From contig CALDIF010000055.1 of assembly GCA_937901905.1 (NCBI GenBank), positions 1-34,699 of the forward strand: a stretch of 34,699 nucleotides of DNA. The letters are read 5' to 3'. Position numbers and translations under genes: made by a program. Below the pieces are notes generated by a model that had not been told where the DNA came from, did no database searches, and worked only from the letters and a program-made list of their open reading frames with translations. Within the stretch, counting starts at the first letter, position 1. Every line of letters starts with the position of its first letter. The stretch comes from an uncultured Porphyromonadaceae bacterium. Its GTDB lineage: Bacteria > Bacteroidota > Bacteroidia > Bacteroidales > Muribaculaceae. Positions 17,823 to 26,621 of the stretch are shown here, one piece after another.

Positions 17823-19034
17823 ATGAAAAAATTACAAACAATAATCGTTGCCACCATGCTGACAAGCGCTGCGCACGCGAGTACGCCGTCAATGCTGGCA
17901 CTGCCGCTGGTGTTCGACACTTACCGCGCAATTGACGCTACCGACACGATCGCCCTACCGTCGCCTGACGACTTGAGTAAGCCCGGACAAACCGACTGGC
18001 TTGCCGATGCCGATGCCGAGTCGGCACACATTGACGCTGTGCGTTATCGTGCCGCACTTGCCAACCCGGGACTTGTACACCTCAATGCCGCCACACTACC
18101 GGACGCTCCCGTTGCCCATGCTCTCGAAGCCGACCCGTCACTGGCGTTACTCACCGTTGATGCCCCTGAAGTCGTCGCTCCCACCGACGTTGAGGCTCCC
18201 GCTCCCTCTCCGGTGCCGGTACACAATTGGTTACACACCTTTGAGGCATCGTTGCATTTCACTCAAGCCTACATCAGCAGCAACTGGTACCAGGGTGGCG
18301 AGAACAACATCAACATTCTCGGTGACATCAAGTGGGACTTTAATCTCAACCAAGACATTCACCCCAACTGGTTGTTTAACAACACGCTGCAGTACAAGTT
18401 GGGAGTCAGCACCGCTCACGCCGACACATGTCGCAACTATGCCGTCAACGAGGATAATTTCCTTTTTACATCTCAATTGGGTTACAAGGCAGCCCGCAAT
18501 TGGTACTACAGTGCCATGCTACAATTCAAGACGCAGTTCTTCAACAACTACAAGAGTAATACCAACGACATGAAGGCGGCATTTCTCTCACCGGGTGAGT
18601 TGAACATAGGTCTCGGTATGACCTATAACCACAAGAAGGAAGATGGCACGCGCACATTCTCTCTCGCTATCGCTCCCCTATCCTACAACCTCAAGATTTG
18701 TCGCAACATCACTGACCTCGACCCCACTACATTCGGCATCAAGGCCGGTCATCATACCCAAAGCGACTTCGGTAGTAACATTGAAGCGAAACTGATGCTG
18801 AAGTTGGGTGCAAATATCACGTGGAACAGCCGTTTTTACACTTTTACCAACTATCAGTACGTTCAAGGCGATTGGGAAAACACATTCGATTTTATCATCA
18901 CTCGCCACTTGAGTACCAAGATTGCCACTCATCTGCGCTACGACAAGTCACAACCTCGCGACAAGGACTGGAAATACTGGCAATTCAAGGAGATTTTGAG
19001 TTTCGGACTCACCTACCGCTTTGCTACAATTTGA
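17823..19034 (+). CDS. DUF3078 outer-membrane beta-barrel protein
   Basis: A 403-residue protein with a signal peptide (residues 1-19, ending SAAHA), a low-complexity Ala/Asp/Pro region to about residue 130, and a C-terminal barrel domain that matches DUF3078: NWYQGGENNINILGDIKW, YNLKICRN, and a closing strand LSFGLTYRFATI ending in an aromatic-rich C-terminus as in outer-membrane barrels. Function of DUF3078 proteins is not established. I chose MKKLQTIIVATML at 17823 over an upstream frame start at 17781, because it begins the signal peptide directly. It follows the previous gene by 54 bases and may share its transcript. Confidence 0.8.
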   Translation: MKKLQTIIVATMLTSAAHASTPSMLALPLVFDTYRAIDATDTIALPSPDDLSKPGQTDWLADADAESAHIDAVRYRAALANPGLVHLNAATLPDAPVAHALEADPSLALLTVDAPEVVAPTDVEAPAPSPVPVHNWLHTFEASLHFTQAYISSNWYQGGENNINILGDIKWDFNLNQDIHPNWLFNNTLQYKLGVSTAHADTCRNYAVNEDNFLFTSQLGYKAARNWYYSAMLQFKTQFFNNYKSNTNDMKAAFLSPGELNIGLGMTYNHKKEDGTRTFSLAIAPLSYNLKICRNITDLDPTTFGIKAGHHTQSDFGSNIEAKLMLKLGANITWNSRFYTFTNYQYVQGDWENTFDFIITRHLSTKIATHLRYDKSQPRDKDWKYWQFKEILSFGLTYRFATI

Positions 19035-19099
19035 TGCTTGACGCATCGGAGCAGTGATTGATTCAACAAATTGATTTTTATTAACTCGGTTGACGGTAA

Positions 19100-19711
19100 A
19101 TGAAGCCTTTCATCTACATTATCACGTGGTGCTTGTTGCTCTCTATAGGTTCGCTTGGCGCTACAGCGAGCGATCACTTGGATCGTGCGCCACATTTTGT
19201 TAAGGGACTTGACGAGGCTACCATGATGCGTTGGTGCGACAGTGCGCCCCTACAGGGCATTGAGGGTGTTTGGTATTATCCCGCCGAGGACTTGACTATG
19301 GGAGTGCGCCTCTGCGACTACAGCCACTCTCATAACGAGTGTTTCATCATCGTTGTGCTGGCTTGTGAGAATGACCTTGAATTGATACCGGGCACAGTGA
19401 TGGGGCACATTGAGCGCAGCGCGGTTGCCGACAAGTTCACACTCACCCTTTACAGTGAACGTGACCGAGTCACCCTGTTGCGCCCGGTTGAAACAGTGGC
19501 ATCACTCAACCGCGAGGGCAATGAACTCACCTTTGATCCACCACATTGGAACGTGAAAATGAGGGTGAACCTCGCACGCTTCTTGCCCACTATCTTCGGC
19601 AAAGTTGCCGGAGTTTCGGTCGTGCCCGAAATCAAACGTGAGCGACTGCCCATCGGCTTCAAGAAAGTTTATCCGTCCACAGCTCACACCTCACACATTG
19701 TCTACTTATGA
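19100..19711 (+). CDS. exported hypothetical protein
   Basis: A 203-residue protein with a signal peptide (residues 1-23, ending GATAS). The mature part contains IEGVWYYPAEDLTMGVRLCDY and further alternating beta-type stretches (FIIVVLACENDLELIPGTVMG, DKFTLTLYSERDR), suggesting a small beta-barrel or lipocalin-like fold, but I cannot assign a family. There is no lipobox. The stop overlaps the next gene's start by 4 bases (ATGA at 19708-19711), so the two exported proteins are probably made together. Confidence 0.6.
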   Translation: MKPFIYIITWCLLLSIGSLGATASDHLDRAPHFVKGLDEATMMRWCDSAPLQGIEGVWYYPAEDLTMGVRLCDYSHSHNECFIIVVLACENDLELIPGTVMGHIERSAVADKFTLTLYSERDRVTLLRPVETVASLNREGNELTFDPPHWNVKMRVNLARFLPTIFGKVAGVSVVPEIKRERLPIGFKKVYPSTAHTSHIVYL

Positions 19712-20229
19712 AAGTTCGTGCCACTTTATTGTCGGTCGCACTCGTAGCCCTCGTCGCTACGGCTCAGCGTGTCAAGACCACTACCGATAACCTCACGTTG
19801 AATTCCGATGTGGAATTGGCGCGTATTGACTTGACTGTTGAGCCTGACACATCGTTTAGCGTGGTGCAGCCCGACGGCATTCCGGTATTGAAACAGAGCG
19901 ACATCACGCTGCGCGGATACAGCAAGCGCGTGGGCGACAACAAAGAGAGCGTGTTCGTCACCAATAACACACCCTATAACATCAGCGCGGTGCACTTGCT
20001 GCTGCGCTATCGCACTCTCGACGGCACCCTCATCACCGAACGTGATGTCACCTTACATTGCGACATCACGCCCTCGTCGGCCTCCAGGTGTGATTTTCGG
20101 TCATTCGACACCCACCACGAGTACTACTACACCGGCAGCGGCAAGTCGCGCAAGAGTGCCGTACCCTACACTGTGTCGTACCACGTGTCAGGCTACGATA
20201 TCACCGTGGGCAGCCGCCACAGCCGGTAA
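19708..20229 (+). CDS. exported hypothetical protein
   Basis: A 173-residue protein with a signal peptide (residues 1-19, cleavage near ATA/Q). The mature domain is beta-rich and has the look of a small immunoglobulin-like or FxLYD-type domain: SVFVTNNTPYNISAVHLLLRYRTLDGTLI and a later SYHVSGYDITVG. It belongs to no family I can name with confidence. It is translationally coupled to the preceding exported protein. The 3' end faces the convergent gene at 20285 across 55 bases without a visible hairpin. Confidence 0.65.
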   Translation: MKVRATLLSVALVALVATAQRVKTTTDNLTLNSDVELARIDLTVEPDTSFSVVQPDGIPVLKQSDITLRGYSKRVGDNKESVFVTNNTPYNISAVHLLLRYRTLDGTLITERDVTLHCDITPSSASRCDFRSFDTHHEYYYTGSGKSRKSAVPYTVSYHVSGYDITVGSRHSR

Positions 20230-20284
20230 CAAACGGCGACACTCATTACCCTTGAGTGCAGGGCAACGTGATCACCTTTGCAAC

Positions 20285-21382
20285 TCAAAAAACCAAATCT
20301 TTGCTAAAGCGCACTTCACCGGCAAGCGTCGGAAATTTCAACGTGAGAAACATGGCATCGGTCAACATTGCCGTCACGTCTGTATCTATTGCCTGATGTT
20401 CGGCATCTATCCACAACAGGCTATAGTAACCGGCAAACTGTGTTCGTCGCAAACGCCCTTTAAGCATTCCTACGCTCCATTGGGACGCATTGACCTGCGC
20501 CCCGTCAACGTACACGATGTCATAACCGCTATCACTCGCGACCAATGCCACGCGATAACGACCACCCAGGCGAGCCTTACTCTCGTCGAGGTCTCGGTCA
20601 AGATAAGTGTAAAAGCCCTCGTTGATGTCGGTAGACATTTCAAAATGGGCACCTAAAGTTTCAACAGTCCAATCGAGGTCATCAATGATGTGTTCAGCCT
20701 CGGTCACGGTGAGCATGGTACGTTCAATGCTCATCAATGCAGCACTGCCGGCAACAAGTCCCACGCTCACGACCGATACTGCTCGGGACACATCAACCGT
20801 GCCGACGGCACTCAAGGTGTGACGTCCCACTAACACAACCACGTTATCGCCCTTCACATCAACGGCAAGACCCGTCAAGCCGTCGTACAGGTCAACGCGA
20901 TCATCAATCGTCCACCTTGCCAACACGGTTGAAGAGCCCTCCACATGACGTGTCACCACAATATCGGCAAGACGACGATCGTTAACATCGTCGCCCGGGG
21001 CGGTGTCATAGCAGGACATCATCACGGTTGTCGTGTCGCCGTCCGAAATGTTGAAAGCCAATCCGCATGAAGTGGTGTCACGATGTTTTTTCTTGCCGGT
21101 GGAGTCAACGTATCCGTAGCGATGTCCGATATGATTGTGCGTATTGGCAAAGCGAACCACATACCTGTAACCGGTGCTGACAATGCCAACACTGTCGAGA
21201 CACACGATGTCATCGGCTCCTTGATTATCAATCACGAGGCGGTTGTCAACAACAACGGTGAACGGTTGGCTACCCAAGCCTGCAAAGTTGTTACTCGCCA
21301 TCGAGTAACGGGTAAGAGCATTAGCATCGGGTGACAACAACACCGCCATGCACGCCGTCAATATCTGTAATAGCCGTTTCAT
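20285..21382 (-). CDS. exported hypothetical protein
   Basis: A 365-residue protein with a signal peptide (about residues 1-23, MKRLLQILTACMAVLL onward). The mature protein is beta-rich, with repeated long strands (PFTVVVDNRLVIDNQ, YRYVVRFANTHNHIGH, GGYRVALVASDSGY-like segments) and no recognised catalytic motif. I do not recognise the family. The start at 21382 is fixed by the signal peptide; the frame is open for another 29 codons upstream. A well-formed promoter ends only 6 bases before this ATG, so the message is expected to be leaderless. Confidence 0.65.
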   Translation of the reverse strand: MKRLLQILTACMAVLLSPDANALTRYSMASNNFAGLGSQPFTVVVDNRLVIDNQGADDIVCLDSVGIVSTGYRYVVRFANTHNHIGHRYGYVDSTGKKKHRDTTSCGLAFNISDGDTTTVMMSCYDTAPGDDVNDRRLADIVVTRHVEGSSTVLARWTIDDRVDLYDGLTGLAVDVKGDNVVVLVGRHTLSAVGTVDVSRAVSVVSVGLVAGSAALMSIERTMLTVTEAEHIIDDLDWTVETLGAHFEMSTDINEGFYTYLDRDLDESKARLGGRYRVALVASDSGYDIVYVDGAQVNASQWSVGMLKGRLRRTQFAGYYSLLWIDAEHQAIDTDVTAMLTDAMFLTLKFPTLAGEVRFSKDLVF

Positions 21383-21387
21383 CGTCC

Positions 21388-21418
21388 CAAAGTTATACAT
21401 ATTTTCCCAAACCCCAAA
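21388..21418 (-). promoter_or_regulatory. complete -33/-7 promoter for the gene at 20285-21382
   Basis: On the minus strand: TTTG (21415-21418), 19-bp spacer, TAACTTTG (21388-21395). The -7 element ends 6 bases before the ATG at 21382, so transcription should begin at or within a base or two of the start codon. Confidence 0.75.
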
Positions 21419-21440
21419 ATAAATTTCGGGTACACTCATT

Positions 21441-22146
21441 TCAGGCTTCATGCTCCTCGCCTCTACCAATGAGATTTATAAAAGAAAAACCTTTCAACCA
21501 ATCCTCTATACTCAATGAGTTACCAAACTTAGCCTTGATATTCCTGCGTCTGTTATCTACACTTCGCACATTATACAATCCCAGATATAGACAAATGATA
21601 TAGTCGGGGAACTGCATGGCAACAAGCATAATAAACTTGATATCCGCTTCACTTAGCAGGGGCGTGATTTGGTGTAAGGCAGCAATCGCTCCGGGATATA
21701 TCGCATTAAATGAGGATTCGGCCTGAGTCCAAAAATCGGCATCAGGCTCAAGGCGGTTATTTAGATAGAAATCGTTGATATTGTTGTTGGAAGAACGGCT
21801 GCCATGCTTGGCAATAGTCAAATTAAAATTCCTCGCCAATAATGCGTACTGCTCCATTAAACGTGTATATAGGCTAAGCATACGTTTACGATAATCATCA
21901 CGATTATCTCTTTCAATATCATAGTTGCGTTGAACATCTACCAACTGGGTGTTAATTTCCGAAATCAACACTCCTGATTTTTTAATTTGATTTAATAACT
22001 CTTGTTCTCTCAACAAGCGCACATGCCTGTATAGCAAGAAAATTTATAGGATCGCCCGAATACTTATCATCGCAAGATGTGTGTATAACAAATGCTATTA
22101 GCACTGAAAACAACACGAGCAATATTTTTAACGTCTTTCTCATCAT
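21441..22146 (-). pseudogene. decayed regulator: lipoprotein-type N-terminus fused out of frame to a coiled-coil/HTH C-terminus
   Basis: Two frames on the minus strand join here. From an ATG at 22146 (or 22143), 54 codons encode a lipoprotein-type signal (RKTLKILLVLFSVLIAF, then HTSC and DDKYSGD) and end at a stop at 21982-21984. From about 22037 a second frame encodes 198 residues that begin abruptly with LYRHVRLLREQELLNQIKKSG, continue as a coiled coil, and end in a LuxR-like helix-turn-helix region (PDYIICLYLGLYNVRSVDNRR). The latter resembles the C-terminal third of Bacteroidales regulators built from TPR repeats, a membrane helix, a coiled coil and HTH (DUF6377-like); that family name is a tentative match. 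The TPR and membrane segments are missing and the frames differ by one, so an internal deletion is the simplest explanation. The promoter at 22189 is still present. Confidence 0.55.
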
Positions 22147-22188
22147 TGCTGACTTTGGGATTAATTAAACATATTATCGTTTGCATTG

Positions 22189-22219
22189 CAAAGGTACAAC
22201 AATTATCCCGAACCGCAAT
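22189..22219 (-). promoter_or_regulatory. promoter of the decayed regulator
   Basis: On the minus strand the -7 element is TACCTTTG (22189-22196), with an imperfect -33 ATTG at 22216-22219, spacing 19 bp. The predicted leader is about 35 bases to the ATG at 22146. Confidence 0.5.
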
Positions 22220-22382
22220 GGATTTACCGTTGCACAAGTCAAAGTACAACACACTGTTTGTCAACAACATACGTTCCTCGAACGTGCATTCGTCAACTCT
22301 TGGTGTGCACCACCATGATAAAGGAAGCCGTTTCTATAACAAATCACGTCCGGTCGCTTCATAACAATTACTTTGTAAGAGA

Positions 22383-22419
22383 AATAATGCGAGATGACAA
22401 GTTGCCACCTCGCATTATT
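22383..22419 (-). terminator. terminator of the NlpC/P60 gene
   Basis: AATAATGCGAG (22383-22393) and its exact complement (22409-22419) form an 11-bp stem with a 15-base loop, 30 bases after the stop codon at 22449. In the minus direction a T-rich stretch (TTTCTCTTA) follows. Confidence 0.65.
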
Positions 22420-22448
22420 AAAAGATGTATAAAATAAGTAATAGAATT

Positions 22449-22988
22449 TCAGTCTTTAATCACACGGCAAGCACCACGATAACGACGGCTGTAATATGTC
22501 TCGTTGCTGCGGCTCTCGGTGATACCGGTGTGACATGCAGCGTGAATGAAGTTGAACGTGTTATCATCGTTCACACGCGTCACGATACCCACATGACCGA
22601 TACGACGACCTATAGCACGACCGGCGAAGAACACGAGATCGCCGGGCTGCAAGTCCTCACGTTCCACGCGAACACCGTCGTTCACTTGACCGTAACTCGT
22701 GCGAGTGAGGTTATAACCGAAACGCTTGAACACGTAACTTGTGAAACCCGAGCAGTCGAAACCGCGAGGCGAAGCCATACCGTAACGGTAAGGCACACCA
22801 CGAAAGGTGAACGCGTAGTCTAATAACTCGTCCACGATGCTGCGCCGGTTCAACTGATTTTGTTCTATCTGTTCCAAGACGGTTCCCCGCTTGGCGAGTT
22901 CTTGAGCCGTAGCGACATTGCCACCCACCGTTATCATCACGACAACGATGATTGCAGTCAATGTCAATTTAAATCTGTTTATAGTCAT
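22449..22988 (-). CDS. NlpC/P60 family cysteine peptidase
   Basis: A 179-residue exported protein with a signal peptide (about residues 1-29, ending ATAQE) and a single NlpC/P60 domain. The catalytic triad can be read as C79 in FDCSGF, H132 in GHVGI and H149 in FIHAAC. Such enzymes cut the D-Glu to diamino acid bond in peptidoglycan stem peptides. There is no SH3 or LysM targeting domain, so substrate targeting is by export alone. The start at 22988 (MTINRFKL) is preferred over an upstream frame start at 23048. The gene is monocistronic, with its own promoter at 23018 and a hairpin terminator after it. Confidence 0.9.
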   Translation of the reverse strand: MTINRFKLTLTAIIVVVMITVGGNVATAQELAKRGTVLEQIEQNQLNRRSIVDELLDYAFTFRGVPYRYGMASPRGFDCSGFTSYVFKRFGYNLTRTSYGQVNDGVRVEREDLQPGDLVFFAGRAIGRRIGHVGIVTRVNDDNTFNFIHAACHTGITESRSNETYYSRRYRGACRVIKD

Positions 22989-23017
22989 AAAATGTTGTTT
23001 TGCTGATTTTCGCAATG

Positions 23018-23049
23018 CAAATTTACTGTTTACACCTTGTTGACACAAG
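23018..23049 (-). promoter_or_regulatory. promoter of the NlpC/P60 gene
   Basis: On the minus strand: CTTG (23046-23049), 20-bp spacer, TAAATTTG (23018-23025). The -7 element is a perfect TAnnTTTG, 30 bases before the start codon. Confidence 0.6.
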
Positions 23050-23347
23050 CACCGTAAACATTTATAAACATTTACATTTGTAAACTGTTTTATTGTATCA
23101 ACGGCGACAGTTAACTATATCAGTACGTTTGGGAAACGACACTCACACATAAGTCATAAAACACACAAAACAGCAAATTCAACATTTTTTAACAAAATTC
23201 AACGTATATTGGGTAACTGCCCACACGGTATCCGGTCAAACTATTGACATCACTCACAGTTATCGCATTGCAAACTTAGCACACACCTGCCAAACGAATG
23301 GCGAACCTCTTGACAGTCACTTTCACGAAACTCGCTTTTAAACAATT

Positions 23348-23387
23348 CACGTTGGCTGTGTGCAACCGGTTACACACAGCCAACGTG
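23348..23387 (-). terminator. terminator of deoD
   Basis: A perfect 15-bp inverted repeat (23348-23362 and 23373-23387) with a 10-base loop, 31 bases after the deoD stop. In the minus direction it is followed by AATTGTTTAAAAG, a modest U-tract. Confidence 0.7.
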
Positions 23388-23418
23388 ATGTCTTAGAGTC
23401 TTGAAGTTAATGAGTCGT

Positions 23419-24135
23419 TCACAGCGCGATTGCCGTCTCGAGCGCGAGACGCATCATGTCGCGGAACGAATTTTGACGATCCTCGGCACTCAACACCTTC
23501 TTACTCACAAACGAGTCACTGATAGTGAGCAAACAAGCCGCATGTTTACCTAACACGTTAGCATTGTGGAAGAGTGCGAAACTCTCCATTTCAACGCAGT
23601 CCACACCGGTGCGCGCTACTATCTGCTCCCATGTTTCACCATTGGGACCACCGTAGAAGACATCGCTCGAGTGCACTTTACAGGGCGTGCACTTGATGCC
23701 GAGTTCAACAGCCTTTTGCTTGATAACCGCATTAATCTTCGCGCTTGGAGCAATCTCATGGTCTGTCACACCGTTGTGCACGAGGGCGTAAGACGAGTCG
23801 CTGTAAGCACTGTCGGCCACGACCACATCTTGCACCTCAAGACGAGCGGTGTAACTGCCGGCACTACCGATGCGAATAATATTCTCAACACCGTACTCGG
23901 TGTATAACTCATGACTGTAGATGCCGATACTGGGCATACCCATTCCGCTTGCCATTACCGACACGGGTACACCCTTGTAAGTCCCGGTGAAGCCGTATAT
24001 GTTACGAACCGATGTCACTAACTGCGGATTATCAAGAAAATTCTCAGCCACAAACTTGGCGCGCAGGGGGTCACCCGGCATAAGCACCGTCTTGGCGAAT
24101 GCGCCCTCGGGCGCGTTGTTATGAGCAGTTGCCAT
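23419..24135 (-). CDS. deoD: purine-nucleoside phosphorylase, DeoD type
   Basis: A 238-residue cytoplasmic enzyme that splits purine (deoxy)nucleosides with phosphate into base and (deoxy)ribose 1-phosphate. The hexameric DeoD family signature is clear: MATAHNNAPEGAFAKTVLMP, with the phosphate-binding GDPLRAK, then MGMPSIGIYSHEL, GSAGSYTARLEVQDVV, the ribose-binding VEMESFALF and the purine-site Asp in LTISDSF. Length is that of the family. It is a single gene with a -7 element about 45 bases upstream and a hairpin terminator downstream. It would fit with the secreted nuclease at 2512-5067 in nucleic-acid salvage, but the two are 18 kb apart. Confidence 0.95.
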   Translation of the reverse strand: MATAHNNAPEGAFAKTVLMPGDPLRAKFVAENFLDNPQLVTSVRNIYGFTGTYKGVPVSVMASGMGMPSIGIYSHELYTEYGVENIIRIGSAGSYTARLEVQDVVVADSAYSDSSYALVHNGVTDHEIAPSAKINAVIKQKAVELGIKCTPCKVHSSDVFYGGPNGETWEQIVARTGVDCVEMESFALFHNANVLGKHAACLLTISDSFVSKKVLSAEDRQNSFRDMMRLALETAIAL

Positions 24136-24179
24136 AAGTCAATTACAGTTTTAAAAGGTTATTGTGATATTCATTCTTG

Positions 24180-24187
24180 CAAATGTA
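24180..24187 (-). promoter_or_regulatory. -7 promoter element of deoD (TACATTTG)
   Basis: A perfect TAnnTTTG on the minus strand, 45 bases before the deoD start codon. A -33 TTTG at the usual spacing is not apparent. Confidence 0.5.
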
Positions 24188-24228
24188 GTAAAAAAAGTTG
24201 ATTATGTATCACTGTCGCCGCAACTTTT

Positions 24229-26463
24229 TCATTTCTTTGCATCTTCATGCAGAATTTTCATGCGTTCGGGATCGCCGACTATCCACAGCACATCACCGAC
24301 TGCAAAGGTCAACTGCGGTGTCGGTTGCAGGTAGTCGACATCATCGCCGACACCGCGTTGCACTGCGACAAGCAGTGCGCCGTAGTCCTCGCGCAATCGT
24401 CCCTCGAGCAACGTCTTGCCCACCAACGGCGATGTCTCAGGCAAATCGAAATGGACAAACCGCGCCTCGCCGGTCGACTCGGTACTTGTGCTTGATGCCT
24501 CGACAACGGGCAGGAAGTTGCTAATGTTTTCCTCGGTGGCAATCACCCCGAGAATGTCACCCGGGAAAATGCGCGTGTCGCCGCTCGGCACGGGATATAA
24601 CTGCCCGGCGCGCTCGATATTGACGAGGTTGACACCGTAACGACGGCGCAAATCGGCATTACGCAGTTTTTCACCCACGAACGTACAGCCGTAACCCACA
24701 GTCATGTAGGCAAGGTGCAAGTCACTCACGAGATTGTTGCCGTGTCCGGTGCGACGATACTCGGTCGCATTCACGTTGCCCATGAAACGGCTCTCGATTG
24801 ACGACAAACGACGGCGCAACATCGGACGAAACAGCAACAAGCCCGCCAATAGTATCACCACCGACGTTATCGCCGTCACCCGCAACGAGAACACGTTGCC
24901 TAACGTGGCGATGATAGCCATCATGGTCACTATCACACTCAAAATTGTCATCACCACGAGAGGCACATAACTCACCTTGCCACTCAACTCCAACAAACGC
25001 TCCAACTCGCTACGTCGCGCGGCAGGTGTAATGATGGCATATAAGAACGGCGAAATCACCACGAGCGTGGCAACCGCGCTCGCCAACTCTCCCCACGGCG
25101 AGCCTAATTTCCCGGCGAGAAGCGGCAACACATAGTTGGTCATCACGAGTATCGTCGCTATAGTTACGGCTCCGTATATAGCAAGGCGCATGAAATAACG
25201 CTTGGCAACAGCAACCCAAATACGACGCGCCTCACCGGCCTCGTTAACATTGGCTTGGCTACTATAACCGTCAAGCACGCGTTTCCAACGTTCGGGCAAG
25301 CGTGCCGCCACGAATTCATAAGCCGGCTCGGCTCCCTTAACGAAGAATTGGGTCGTGAATATCGTTATAACACTCACCGCCACAATCACCGGCAATATCT
25401 CGTCACTCAACACGCCATGGCTCTTGCCGAACTTGGCGATGATAAACGAGAACTCGCCGATTTGGGTCAAGGTAAAGCCCGCTTCCATAGCAATCTTGAG
25501 CGGTTGACCCGTAACGAGCATACCGAAGGTGCCGAAGGTCATCATACCCACTATAACGACAAGAGCGAGTAGCACTATCGTGCCGATGTTGCCTATGATA
25601 ACCTCGGGGTTCACCATCATGCCTATTGAGATAAAGAACACTGCGCCGAACAGGTCTTTTATCGGAGCCGTGATGTGCTCGATGCGCTTTGCCTCAACAG
25701 TGCCGGCAAGAATGGAACCCATCACGAATGCCCCCAACTCGGCGCTCGAGAATAATTGGTCGGCCGTCAACGCCATCATGAAGCACAACCCTATCACCAG
25801 CACGAGCATACTCTCATCGCTTATCAACGACTTGTAACGCTTGAAAACGCTCGGCACCACGTAGATGCCAACCACAAACCACACTATCAGGAAGAACGAC
25901 AACTTCAAGATGCTTTGAACTATCTCACCGCCATTGACCCTATCCTCGGCCACGCTCGACAGTATCACCAGCAACACCACAGCCACGAGATCCTCAATGA
26001 TAAGCACCGCGAACATGACCGGTACATATCGCCGTTGCATCATCTTCAAGTCGGTGAGCGTCTTCAATATAATCGAGGTACTGGAAGTGCATAGCATACC
26101 ACCCAAGAAGATACTGTTTTTAGTGTCGAACCCCATCATTGACTTGCCCACAATGAAACCTAACGCCAACATACCGGTCACCATAATCAGCGTTGTGACG
26201 AAGGCTCCCGAACCTGCCTGCAACAACTTTTTCAGGCTGAACTCCAATCCTATAGAGAACAAGAGAAAGATGACACCGATTTCAGCCCAAAACTCAATGT
26301 TCTCGACATTGACGATGTCGGGCAGAAAAGCGAAGTAAGGACTCGCAAGAAAACCGGCAACAATATAGCCGAGCACAACAGGCAACTTGAGGCGACGAAA
26401 TATCACCGTGGAAATCGCTGCCAGTATCAATATCAATGCAAGGTCTTTAATCAGGTTCTCCAT
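24229..26463 (-). CDS. CPA2-family monovalent cation:proton antiporter with two TrkA-C domains
   Basis: A 744-residue inner-membrane protein. Residues 1-390 form a Kef-type Na+/H+ exchanger domain of about 12 helices, with LPVVLGYIVAGFLASPY, FLLFSIGLEFSLKKL, SSTSIILKTLTDL and the acidic pair in IIEDLVAVVLLV. Four more hydrophobic segments follow at about 435-560. The cytoplasmic C-terminus has two RCK_C/TrkA-C-like domains: one near GEKLRNADLRRRYGVNLVNI with FPGDILGVIA, and one near LVGKTLLEGRLREDYGALLVAV with FAVGDVLWIVGD. TrkA-C domains bind small ligands and gate transport. There is no TrkA-N nucleotide-binding domain, unlike classical KefB/KefC. Role inferred: potassium or sodium efflux and pH control. 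It lies 158 bases downstream of the mgtC-like gene, in the same direction. Confidence 0.88.
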   Translation of the reverse strand: MENLIKDLALILILAAISTVIFRRLKLPVVLGYIVAGFLASPYFAFLPDIVNVENIEFWAEIGVIFLLFSIGLEFSLKKLLQAGSGAFVTTLIMVTGMLALGFIVGKSMMGFDTKNSIFLGGMLCTSSTSIILKTLTDLKMMQRRYVPVMFAVLIIEDLVAVVLLVILSSVAEDRVNGGEIVQSILKLSFFLIVWFVVGIYVVPSVFKRYKSLISDESMLVLVIGLCFMMALTADQLFSSAELGAFVMGSILAGTVEAKRIEHITAPIKDLFGAVFFISIGMMVNPEVIIGNIGTIVLLALVVIVGMMTFGTFGMLVTGQPLKIAMEAGFTLTQIGEFSFIIAKFGKSHGVLSDEILPVIVAVSVITIFTTQFFVKGAEPAYEFVAARLPERWKRVLDGYSSQANVNEAGEARRIWVAVAKRYFMRLAIYGAVTIATILVMTNYVLPLLAGKLGSPWGELASAVATLVVISPFLYAIITPAARRSELERLLELSGKVSYVPLVVMTILSVIVTMMAIIATLGNVFSLRVTAITSVVILLAGLLLFRPMLRRRLSSIESRFMGNVNATEYRRTGHGNNLVSDLHLAYMTVGYGCTFVGEKLRNADLRRRYGVNLVNIERAGQLYPVPSGDTRIFPGDILGVIATEENISNFLPVVEASSTSTESTGEARFVHFDLPETSPLVGKTLLEGRLREDYGALLVAVQRGVGDDVDYLQPTPQLTFAVGDVLWIVGDPERMKILHEDAKK

Positions 26464-26621
26464 TATGTGCTTGTTTATTCGATTAACGGGTGAAGGGTAA
26501 GATGAAACTCGCTTCGCTCGCAGTATACAGTTATAGTTGAAACCGTGAGGTGTGTAAGGTGATATTTGCCGTTAACCTCCAAACTCGCGGTGTATAAAGT
26601 GTGGCACTTGATACGCCGAAA

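Larger units (their letters stand above)
22147..22448. other. intergenic region
   Basis: No gene is seen. It holds the promoter of the decayed regulator (22189-22219, minus strand) and the terminator of the NlpC/P60 gene (22383-22419). The remainder (22220-22382) shows nothing I can name. Confidence 0.6.
22989..23418. other. intergenic region with promoter and terminator
   Basis: No gene is seen. It contains the NlpC/P60 promoter (23018-23049), a perfect tandem duplication of the decamer TAAACATTTA (23055-23074) just beyond the -33 position, where a regulator could bind, and the deoD terminator (23348-23387). The stretch 23100-23340 shows nothing I can name. Confidence 0.6.

Noticed and set aside
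26464..26621. Partly palindromic CTCGCTTCGCTCGC stretch as a repeat element or terminator
   Set aside because: The pairing is incomplete and no U-run follows in either direction. Only one copy was noticed in the window.
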